Assembly: GCF_029227915.1 (NCBI RefSeq)
Contig: NC_079878.1
Location: 13,580,001 to 13,640,000 of the forward strand
Length of the DNA stretch: 60,000 bases
Reading direction: 5' to 3'
DNA from: Hydractinia symbiolongicarpus
Lineage: Eukaryota > Cnidaria > Hydrozoa > Anthoathecata > Hydractiniidae
Made by a program: the position numbers and the translations under genes
Notes under the pieces: generated by a model
What the model was told of the DNA's origin: nothing
The model's database searches: none
What the model saw: the letters and a program-made list of their open reading frames with translations, nothing else
Part shown: in pieces, positions 50,400 to 60,000 of the stretch
Position numbering within the stretch: position 1 is the first letter of the stretch
Layout: every line of letters starts with the position of its first letter

Positions 50400-53300
50400 T
50401 CAGAGTTCGAAACTGGTTTTACTGTACTTGTTTCAAAAAACATGGAGACTTTTATGATGTTTCTTGCCTACTGCACAACTTTTAAGAGCTTGTATACCCA
50501 TATTAGAAAGTTCAATAACCTTTTTAACAGCGTTTACATTTTGCTTGAGTTACCAAGCCACTCTTTGAATTCAAATATGTTTTATTTTTACTCGTTTTTT
50601 ATATTTATCTATAAGAACGAAATAACATTTGCTCGGTTATAAAAATGGTAAAATAATTCCTATATCAAAAATCTATCATCTCTGCCTACAATCTACTATT
50701 TTGTCATCTGTTACTACATCCAAAAAGTTGTGTTGTAGGCAAAATAAGACCTATACATTTACTTGTTGAAAACAGTGCACAACTTGCCATAACCAAAATA
50801 TTAAAGCTGGGGATCATCATGGGTTAAATTATAACCCATTTAAGAATCTTAAACAGATTGAGGGGGTAAAAAGGTGGTAAAGCTGACAAAAAAAATTCCC
50901 TGAGTTTTCCCTGAATAAGAAAAAAAAAATTTTTTTCTGGGTTTTCCTGTAATTTTCTACAAAATACATTTTCCAGGTTTTCCAGGGTCTGTCTGAACCC
51001 TGTATGTAGCATTCTAAGAATATAAAGAAATTACTTATAGACGGCTTCTATGCTGATAAAAAATAATTATTTGAGGAAACAACTCGAACACAATCTACAC
51101 TATTTACACTACATTGTATTTAATTCACGTAGCACATGACAAATACTAATATCCTATAGTAATACACTTGTGTAAGTGACTGTGTGAGTTAACGGCACTA
51201 AAATCATGGTTTAATTCTTTACGACCCATGCATTGTCTACTCAAAGCGTGGCTTTAGGCTAAAATTTACTCTTCAGGATAAAATGAAGTTTAGTAAACGA
51301 AGTAAAAAACTGATTGGCCTTTTATTCTGAAAAAGCTACCTAGATACCTGCTGAGAAAACCAAAGAAAAGCAGGTATGTTATTTAGATTATCTGGTAGAG
51401 ATTTGAATTTAGATGTATAACCATTTTTTAGCCTTTTAATTTTCAGAGCTAAATTTTCCTCTAAATAGTAAGTTCTTGTTGTGTCTACAGCCGGAAAATA
51501 TTTTCTTTAAGCACTGTTTTTGTGAAGATAATCTCTAAACAATGGGTCAGAAGTTCGGAATATCCTAAGATTATGTCTAAGCTTAATTGTTTGTTCTAAA
51601 TATGAAAATTTGTATGATGCATAAAGTAGATTAGAAGTTTACTTTTTTATTGCATATCTAACAAACCGAACTTTTTTTCTGATATATTTTGGGACCATCG
51701 TCATGTCAAAAAAGTTAAGAACATTGAGGATGAAACGAAAACGCACTATTTTTATAAAACACAGCATGTATATCCTAGAGAAGAATTTATAGAAACTATA
51801 AAAAGTAATTGTGTGATTGTTACTGTTTTTAACGGTACGATTAAATGATTCAGTGTTGATGTGAACAAACATAAATCAATATTTACATCTGTTATGTTAC
51901 AATCGTTTGAAATATATTTAGTTCTGAAATCCGTAAACGCTGCATTGCTATCATGTACAGCACATATTGTCATGTACTGTTTTCCTGACACATTAAATCA
52001 AAAAAAATAGGTTGGGTCTGTAAAGGTAAACTGTTTTTTTATTATTTTGGAATGAAATATTGCGGTAGATATGCGATACACTGAAATGATTCAAGTTTTT
52101 GCACATCTCTTTTATGTGTTCTCAACTATTGTCTTCTTATATTTCAAGTATAACTTTGGAACGGTTGCTGAATGCAATAGACTAAATAGCTAATTTTGAA
52201 TGAATAAACGAAAAATGTTGGATTTTTTTTTCAATGTCTGGTATACTCTTTTCCCTGGTTTACTTTATATAGGATGTAAAAATCATTTATTTAAAAAAAA
52301 TTATAAGAGAATAACTTTTTAACGTGTGAGATTCCTAACTGAAACTTAAAAATCATATTCAGAGGAACAGGAATAAACTAAACAATATATCTTTAGTTAA
52401 CTAAACTCAAGCATAATAACCTTATCAACCACAAAATGTTCATATTCACAAGCACCTGTTCACTAAATTTGACTATTAAGCTTATTGAACTAAACAATTC
52501 AAAATAAGCTCCTTTCTACAGCCCATCCTGGGTTTTCATTTCTGACTAAAAAAGTGATAAACAACTGTTAACCAGTTTATTACCATCTTGTCTATGAGGA
52601 TAGTATTGGTTTCTAACTCATAACTAACTATTAAGGCAAATTAAACTTAAATTTAACTAAAAAAAATTAAACACAAAATAGTAAAAATAATATACCCTGA
52701 AGTATATTTCCAATAGTGACAAAAATAAATATTTAGCGTTACTTTTTACTTTGTATGAAATTGTAAAATAGGTGTTTCACTTTTGTCGACATTTCACAGA
52801 TGTAACTGAACTAGAAAAAAATGTAAAGAATAACTATTTGAGAATACACAATAAAACATCCTAGTAACAATAATAGAATTGCTATAAACTTATGCACACA
52901 AAACACAAATTAGAATAAATTTACTGTCACTTGGCAACATTACAATTTCCTTAAAAACAAATGGAGTTAGACTGATAGAAAATTGAACAAAACAATATTT
53001 CTTTAAAATTTCGTTAAGGAAACAGAAACAACTTTTACAGAGAAATAAAAAGATAATTGAATATATATGTAAGGTTTTCCCAACAACGAGACAATTTAAG
53101 AGCCACCTTAAGATGGCAATCATAATCAATTTTGTTGTTACATACAAATCTTTCTCATCATTATTCATTTTATGTAAGATGGTTTTAGCAAAAATAGATG
53201 GCAAATTTTTTCGTTGCGTTTCTTTCAAACATTTGCTTGTTATGTACACAAAAGCTCCTTTTTTTACTTTTAGAACTTTTTGTGTTTTGTAAACTTATTC

Positions 53301-53689
53301 AGTTCTCTCCTACAGTTGATTATAAAAATATTCAATAGATTTTTTCAAATCATTGGAAACTTTTAAACACAATATTTCTTGTACCATCATCAACATTTTT
53401 CCCATCTACAAAAGTTTGCCCTCAAGCACCTTCTCCTTTACGATCTTCCTATACAATATCTGTGTTTGTAATGTATCCAATAATTTTTTGCTAGCATTAC
53501 CCGAACAGAAAAAGTTTTCATCAGAATTACCCATTTTAGCTATTTGCTTAGCTAAATATTCTCATCAATACTTTAGTGATCTTTGTTTTTTCGATTCATT
53601 TGGTCAATTTTGTAGGTGATATCTTTTCGACGTTGCCTATACTTTTGGATCTTATTGTAGCTGTTTGTGCCGTAGTCTTATTTTCCAAC
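50400..53689. other. No gene seen
   Basis: AT-rich sequence with scattered short open frames (50,442-50,642; 51,639-51,991; 52,890-53,249 minus, 119 codons). The translations are low in complexity and carry no motif I recognise. No clear repeats beyond A/T-rich stretches. Confidence 0.5.
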
Positions 53690-54130
53690 CAATTGTCTGT
53701 TTTATTATTGCTAACATGATCCTTTACAAATTTAAAAAGGCTGCACCACTAAAATTAATAGTCAACGGATCCAGTCTAAACCAAACAACATCATACAAGT
53801 ATTTGGGAGTCATTCTTGATTTAACATTAACCTTAAACGAAGATTTTAACTCGAAATACAAAATCTTAGTTCCCGATTACGACTGCTGTCAAAAGTACGT
53901 CCGAACTTGACTGTAGAAGCAGCCGAAATGATTTACACAAGTATTGTTGTTCCAGTGTTTACCTATTGTGGGACAGATTCTATTGACGTTCTCAACAGAT
54001 TAAGGTTCACAGGAACCTTAATCAACAGATTAAGGTTCACAGGAACCTTAATCTGTCGAGAACGTCAATAGACTTTGCATCAGGTTGCTTGCATTACATT
54101 CGCATCATCCAAATACATGCAAAGGTCTTC
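53690..54130 (+). pseudogene. LINE reverse-transcriptase fragment
   Basis: The plus frame gives APLKLIVNGSSLNQTTSYKY with LGVILDLTLTLNEDF, the conserved YLG-x-LD block just after the RT palm. After a frameshift near 53,880 it gives LLSKVRPNLTVEAAEMIYTS then VPVFTYCG, typical of the C-terminal end of the RT region in CR1/jockey-like non-LTR elements. The upstream catalytic palm (YADD-like) and endonuclease are absent. The frame is then wrecked by the palindromic duplication at 53,981-54,070. Confidence 0.75.
53981..54070. repeat. 90-bp palindrome with an internal 30-bp tandem duplication
   Basis: The left end tattgacgttctc and right end gagaacgtcaata are exact reverse complements. Inside, a 30-bp unit (aacagattaaggttcacagg plus aaccttaatc) occurs at 53,994-54,023 and 54,024-54,053 and is itself a hairpin (TAAGGTTC/GAACCTTA). 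The whole is a near-perfect inverted repeat with two mini-hairpins. Confidence 0.9.
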
Positions 54131-55617
54131 CAAGATCTTATTTAAAGCAAAAACGTGTCTGACCACTAATAAGCAAATACGCCCAGAGCACGACCAGCCA
54201 AATATGCAGGGTAGACAAAATCTTTTTTGATGGAGGTGTGCAAAGTTACTTTCCACTAATCCTGTTTAACCATTGTTGATTAACTGTGAAAGATCAAAGA
54301 ATAAAGAATATGTGCGTGATTCCAAATTGCTCTTAAATTCCTAAAGATCTTAACTAATCTATTTAACTATACTCTTCCTTTCACGAACTACTTGTTTTTT
54401 TGCATAAATACCTATGGATAACAAAGCACCAGGTGTAAAATTGAATAAAGTCTACATAAAATTTCATAAAATAATTTTTTAAGGAAACATTTTAGTACTA
54501 TTGTGATTCCTGTTTTAAGGCTCTTGGCTAATTAATTTTAGTGTTATTAGACAGAGGCCTAATTGACACGAAGCTAAATAAAGGCAGGGGGCTAAATAAT
54601 AGAACTTTAAACACAATAAATATTTTTTAAGACAATACGATATATAAATAATTACCTTCATTTATTTTAATATATTCTTTATTGTATTTTATTCCACTTG
54701 TCACACAAAATTTGAAGATGGATTTGTAGTGTCTAGAACATAAACAGCCCATTATAAAAAGAAAATATTTTAAAAATGAAATGCTGATACAGCATATGGA
54801 TATCGTTATATATCATAGGGGGATACTAGATAAAGCAAGGGGCTAAATAACTTGTTTTGCAGCCACTGCTTGAAAAGCAATTTTTTCGCTGAGTAGGAAC
54901 TTCATAAAAAAATTTTCTATAATGACAAATGATTTTGTTCATGCAGTTGATGGCGCCACAGTTAACCATGATGGTAAATAAAGTGAGCAATAAGTATGTG
55001 TAAATGATATATCAATATCAAATGTGTGATGTTAACAATTCAATCGCTACATTTTTAGCTGTTGCAAAGAATGTTTTAAACACCAGTTACGTCATACTAT
55101 TACCAGCCCAGTTTTTTTATTTTTCAAGGGGTCAACATACCAGCAGAAAAAATGCGAAATTTGAAGCCTGATAACTGAAAAAAAGGAGTTAAATTGTATT
55201 ATTTTTTGTTTTATAGACATTGCTAAAGGTCTATCAGCGTAGAACTTTTTATTTTTGTTTTTGTTCTTCTTTAACATTTAAAAATAATTATTTGAGGAAA
55301 TAGCTTTGACAGTTTGATAATTGAAAAAATAAAGAAATAATACCTAGAAATTGTGTGACACAGGCAAAATGACACAGAATATCTGATTCTGCTAATACTT
55401 TCTTTTTCTTTTTCAGGAAGCACATCATAATTCTTAATGAATTACATTTTTCCTCAAAAGGCTAAATAAGTGACATAAAAAAACAATTGTTAATTACTTG
55501 ACACAAAACTAAACAGTCAAGTTGATTCTCTAGACTTGACATATATCAGTACGCATCTGGCATCTCCAAGGAACACATTTTAAGTACAAAAGTATGGGAA
55601 CCAGCATCAGGCATTAA
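54131..55617. other. No gene seen
   Basis: AT-rich. A few words (ggctaaataa, gggggctaaataat) recur at about 54,590, 54,840 and 55,460, but no element boundary is clear. The minus-strand open frame at 55,092-55,277 has no recognisable motif. Confidence 0.45.
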
Positions 55618-56220
55618 TTGATACCCCCTTTTCTGTATTTTGTACATCTATATATAGGAATTTATGGAATGTTCTTATTTGCAAGTTTTTTTATAACTTC
55701 ATTAAGCACAATAATATTATATTTTTTCGTCAGTTCGGTATTTGGTAAATCTTTTTCCACATCTCATGCACTTATGTCTATCATTCAGCTTATTTCTAAT
55801 GCCCTTGATAAAGGAAAAATGTTTGCATTTGCATGTGCCCTATTTGTTGACCTCTCCTTTTCTTAATTTATATAAATGACTTATTTCATGTTATTACATT
55901 TGTGGAGGTACATCATTTCGCTGATGATACCAACTTGTTACACGTCAATAAAAATCTTAAACATCTACAAAAGGCTTAACGCCAATAACACAATTGTTTT
56001 CACATCCAAAACCGCATACATTTTATTTAAACCTAGACGTAAATCTACTCACAATTTTAATTTAAATTAAAGATTAATGGTAAACTTATTAATTCTAGTG
56101 TCATGATTAAATATTTAGGTATTTTACTCGATTCCGACTTTTCCTAGCGATCTCATATTAATTTAATTATTTCCAAACTGAAAAGAGCTAATGCCATTTT
56201 ATCTTAACTGCGCCATTATG

Positions 56221-56340
56221 TCATCATCATCATCATCATTCTTGACTTAACGTCTGTTTTCCATGCTAGCATGGGTTGGACAGGGTATATTAATGACCCT
56301 CTTCCAATCTGATCTACACTGTGTTAGATCTAAACTCAAA
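56221..56340. repeat. CATCAT-linked dispersed repeat inserted in the LINE
   Basis: Begins with (TCA)6 and continues ttgacttaacgtctgttttc then the perfect 14-bp palindrome CCATGCTAGCATGG (56,261-56,274) and gttggacagggt. It separates LINE blocks LKRANAIL and FVLFHSHHPYL that are adjacent in intact elements, so it inserted into the LINE. I recall near-identical words in mollusc genomes, but cannot check this here. Confidence 0.6.
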
Positions 56341-57236
56341 TTCCTCTGTATCAAAAAATACTCTTAGTCAAGTTCTTTTTGTACTTTTTCATTCCCATCA
56401 TCCTTATTTAATACAATTCTAACTCTTCCAAAACAGGCCTTATTTATTATTACTTTTTCACACCTCGTTCTCATGCTAATCCACTTTTCTTCCAACTTAA
56501 AATCTTAAAATTTCCTGATTATATCCACCTTCATAATGTCCTATTTCTTAAAAAAATTACTTTGAACACTTCCATTCTCTGTCATTAAAACTTTTGGTAT
56601 TGATTTCTCTGTTAACTACGGTATTGTGGATATAGTAATGGTCTCATAAGTGTTCCTTCTGTTTAAACGGTATCCTACAGTTTAAATTCAATTCGCTTTC
56701 AATCCATTCCATCATGGAACAAATTTATCCAACATTTCAACTTATCCTTCCTCGATTTATCATCTAATGCTTTAAGGATTAAACTAACTGATTTTTTTTT
56801 ACAATCTTATACCCAACAATAGTTCCTATTTCTTAAACTGCTTACTTCAAGCCAATTGTTTAAAACTTCTGTCATTACACTAGGGTCATGTGTGCATGTG
56901 TCTATGTGCTGGTTCTGTGTGTGTGTAAATGTGTGTCCAATTGTTTTCAGTTTTTGTTTTGTTTATTGTATATTGTTTGTTTTTTTGATTATTTATTTTT
57001 TCCTGGTTATTTAATTGATATATACTCCATTTCATATATCCCTAAATTGTCACTGATCATATTTCTTTAATCAAAGGTGGCCTCACAATTTTCTAGCTAT
57101 GCTATAGTGTGGTCTCCTGGATAATTTTTATAGTTGTGTGGATATCATTATTTTTATATTCATATTGTATTTTATTTTTGCTGTTATCCTTACAAATGAA
57201 TAAGTCTTGTAAATTTCTTATTCCGAATAAATGACT

Positions 57237-57262
57237 ACTTACTTACTTACTTTACTTACTTC
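57237..57262 (+). repeat. (ACTT)n tail of the LINE
   Basis: Imperfect ACTT tandem repeat directly following the AATAAA-containing 3' end of the LINE relic. Short microsatellite tails are usual for CR1-like elements, and this one marks the element's 3' boundary. Confidence 0.75.
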
Positions 57263-58394
57263 TTTGTTGTGTGAGCCACAGCTGTGGTGTTATTTCGAAT
57301 CTTAATTGAAAATGTCTATATTGAATGATTTTTAAGAAGATATTGAGTGCAAAAAATGCAACCAACAACTCTGAAGTGTATTGATATGCTCTGTGGCAAT
57401 TCTCCCTCAGACCAACGTCTACCTATTTAAAAGTTTCTACCAGTACCACCTAACCCTGAAGAACATACATAACATCGAAGGATAAAATAAGATAAATTTT
57501 AGGCAAATGTATAGGTCTGGTAAACTGAGCCACTTTGAGCCACCATTGTACATCCTTAATAGAAAATTCTGACAGAAAAAATCAAAACTCTCCATGGCCT
57601 ACCTTAAGTCCTAGGTTGTTATCTCTTTCCAAAGACTTATATAATGTGACTTGCCATACTTCATGGCATTGAAGACAGAAATTAATGTTCCGATAATTCT
57701 TCAAACAAACCTGGGGTGAGGCATGCACAACAAGTCCTTACATTAGACTCCTTTTTTTTGACCCTTTCATTGATTAAGGCTATTGTCATCTGAGCAGAGT
57801 TTAACACAAACACTAAAAACTATGCATTGGGCAGACACTAGAACTGACTTGTTTGGATGTATATATAGTAAATCTTAAGCTGCTCAGAAATGAGACAGTA
57901 GCCCCAATGTTTCTTTGGCATGATTCACAAGTGTCAAGTTTCGAAAGAGCTTAGCTACTGCTAAAAACGTAAACAACAGAATTCATCTATTAGTTTTACG
58001 TCTTTCGGGACATGTTTGTAATTTTTAATGTATATAATCGTAATACAGTTTTAGTAATTCATTTTACTTGATGATGTAGTAATATGCAACGAAAAAGTTC
58101 GTATTTCAGTCAATTATAGCTAGCTAATATGTTCTGAAAGAATTTTGTTTTAATATGAATATGGAGTATATATATAAAACACGATCAAGGGGGCTGTAAG
58201 TCAACAAATATAATATGTATTGTAATACATTGTCACTAAGCTAAATGTGAACAAATATGTGGCTGTAATATATACATTTTCACTAACCTATATCCCTATA
58301 ATAGCTTTGTGTACAGTCAGCACAGCGAACTCCGCCATCTTTAACGCAATCGCCGGACAAATATTTGATACTTAAAGTAATTAGTCACAACTAC
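57263..58394. other. No gene seen
   Basis: AT-rich, without long open frames or clear repeats. Confidence 0.5.
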
Positions 58395-58433
58395 GGGGGG
58401 GGCAGAATATTCTAGGGGGGCAGAATATTCTAC
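58395..58433 (+). repeat. Solitary copy of the satellite core
   Basis: G8 (58,395-58,402), CAGAATATTCTA, G6, CAGAATATTCTAC: the two direct core boxes of the 189-bp satellite, without its third inverted box and without any of the remaining 130 bp or so. The spacing is two bases shorter than usual (TAGGGGGG instead of TAAGGGGG with variants). The flanks show no satellite sequence, and the nearest array is about 31 kb away. Confidence 0.9.
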
Positions 58434-60000
58434 CACAACGGCACTTTTAAACTTATGCTAGCTTAGTCTTTTGAATTCCAATTCGAAAAATTGTTGACGT
58501 GACATGTTATTTGCCTGTCTGCTTTGTTATTACGTCCGCATTTGCGTTAACGCGTTAACTTTCGTTTTTCTTACTTAATGAAATAAACGCTCACACTTAG
58601 CTAGCTAGCTAGATTGGTTTCCGCAATATCAATTATTTCAATCCCTTTTCAGAGTATACAGTACACTCTAAAAAGAGATTGAAAGTACTACTTAAAATAA
58701 CTACTTTTTCAGATTTGAGGCATTTACATTTGTTGCTTGATATCTCAACCTCGCCAAAGGATACATAAAAGTTCAATGTCAAACATTGTTTCGTATCACG
58801 TTAAAGTTCACTAAGCTAAAAAAAAATTAAGTCGTTGCATTTCTAACTGTTGTATTCTTTTTAGAAAACTTTAGCATAGTTTATTTTAATGTCTATGCGA
58901 TGTTCGGTAAAGGCATTGTCAGTATTTTATTTCGATGAATTTTTTGCATCCCTCATTTTCCTCGTCATTTAGAACAAATAACAGTGATATTTAAGCTTCG
59001 TAGGGACGTGTTGTTCTCTTATCATTATGAACCAATTACGGCGACCACCACGAATTAGCATAAAAATTACATTATTCGCATTGGTGTGAACATGACGTGA
59101 TGCTACAAATATCAGATCTTGTATCTAAAAAAGTCCATGAAGATAGTTATATCTTTCACACGACACAGCAGGAATGAGTAAGACCCGCCTGCTGGAGACT
59201 TAATTGTCGAGTCTCTTAAAGGTTCTGCTTTTGTGGAACTGTGTGGGACTGCATGAGTGGTGTGTTTTCCCTCAAATCATAAGGACTGCACAAAAAATAT
59301 GGGCCTGTAATTAGTCGACAAGAAGAATAGATCATTTTTTGAATGTTTAGCTGTAGCTTATTAATACCATCCTATTACGTGATTATCTAAACAAATAGCT
59401 TTTGTGAAGATAACTACGCTCACTACATAACTTTATGGTAGTAACTATATAGAATTCCTTATTAAAAAAACATGGCAAAAATACCTGTGAACAAAAAGCA
59501 AATCAGCTAAAACGTCTAGTTGTGTGATTACATCTCAATTCTGTGTTGTTGTTTTTTTTAATGTAAACCTTATTGCAATTTTTTCTAGAGCCTAATTTAT
59601 GATTAAATAGGCTAATATTCCTGCTGACTTGTCTCTCAATGCATAGGGAAATCACATAATTTCGACCTCCAAGTAATACGGACAATGCACGCTAAACATT
59701 TCCAGTTGATAAGACCTAGGAAAATTATAACACAGTTCCTCATCCACTGCCTGTCTGTGTTTAAGCACCATGCAATGTCTAAAATGTGCTGGTGATATGG
59801 GCGGTAACTTTATTTAGCTTGCTAAACTCTTTTTGTGTTTTCAGATATTATATATCTAAAGTAATGATATCCTTTAATACACATTTTTTATTTATAAAAA
59901 AATTTTATACGGAAATGGGCCTCAAAAGCCTCAAAATCTTAAGAAAATCCCCAGCTTTATGCTGAGATCTAAACTTCGAGACCTTGATACTAACATTACA
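58434..60000. other. No gene seen
   Basis: AT-rich sequence with a tagctagctagctag run near 58,600. The short minus frame at 59,503-59,685 shows no recognisable motif. No repeat or RNA gene that I can support. Confidence 0.5.

Larger units (their letters stand above)
55618..57262 (+). pseudogene. Decayed LINE (CR1/jockey-like) 3' half
   Basis: Reading across frameshifts on the plus strand: SHALMSIIQLISNALDKGKM near 55,767, then YINDLFHVITFVEVHHFADD with TNLLHVNKNL (55,871-55,970; FADD is the reverse-transcriptase catalytic box), then KTAYILFKPRRKS, then KINGKLINSSVMIKYLGILL. After an inserted repeat (56,221-56,340) come FVLFHSHHPYL, HANPLFFQLKILKFPDYIHL and NSIRFQSIPSWNKFI, the usual C-terminal blocks. 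It ends with AATAAA (57,226) and an (ACTT)n tail. Several stops and frameshifts make it inactive. The endonuclease half is missing, as expected for 5' truncation. Confidence 0.8.

Noticed and set aside
1-60000. tRNA and rRNA genes
   Set aside because: I saw no tRNA-like cloverleaf with A and B boxes and no conserved rRNA sequence; a covariance-model scan was not possible here.

Overview
The window reads as animal nuclear DNA. It is AT-rich, has spliceosomal introns with GT-AG borders, and carries non-LTR retrotransposon relics, Helitron-like elements and a very large satellite array. I see no rRNA or tRNA gene and no bacterial-type gene. The Ginger1-type gene and the AT-rich composition would fit a cnidarian such as a hydrozoan. 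That is inference from remembered family distributions, not something the sequence proves.

Layout. Positions 1-27,090 are an unbroken tandem satellite of about 143 monomers of about 189 bp. Three long (about 6.05 kb, 32-monomer) higher-order repeats are each followed by a shorter partial copy. Every monomer has a core made of two direct G-box/AGAATATTCT units and one inverted unit ending in a C-tract. At 27,091 the array flips orientation for about 1.3 monomers and stops at about 27,335.

Only 295 bp beyond the array edge lies the stop codon of a large minus-strand gene (27,630-41,077). I rebuilt it by eye as 30 phase-compatible exons totalling 3,051 bp, an uninterrupted 1,016-codon frame plus stop. 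Its product has, in order: an HHCC zinc finger, a DD35E integrase core, a GPY motif, an acidic linker built from tiny phase-1 exons (some triplicated as a 316-bp genomic unit), a Ulp1/C48-type cysteine protease domain, and PHD-like and other Cys-rich fingers. This is the plan of a Ginger1 DNA-transposon transposase. It may be an autonomous element or a retained host gene; I found no terminal inverted repeats by eye.

The right half (41-60 kb) is repeat-rich and gene-poor. It holds a head-to-tail run of four short Helitron-like elements (44,250-44,816), a minus-strand Helitron-like element with CRE-like subrepeats (45,596-46,170), a broken hAT-like transposase relic (49,316-50,399), two LINE reverse-transcriptase relics (about 53,690-54,130 and 55,618-57,262, the second split by a CATCAT-linked repeat), and a solitary 39-bp copy of the satellite core (58,395). 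The remaining stretches show no gene I can support.

Most open frames in the first 27 kb are readings of the satellite, whose 189-bp period is a multiple of three. They should not be taken as genes.
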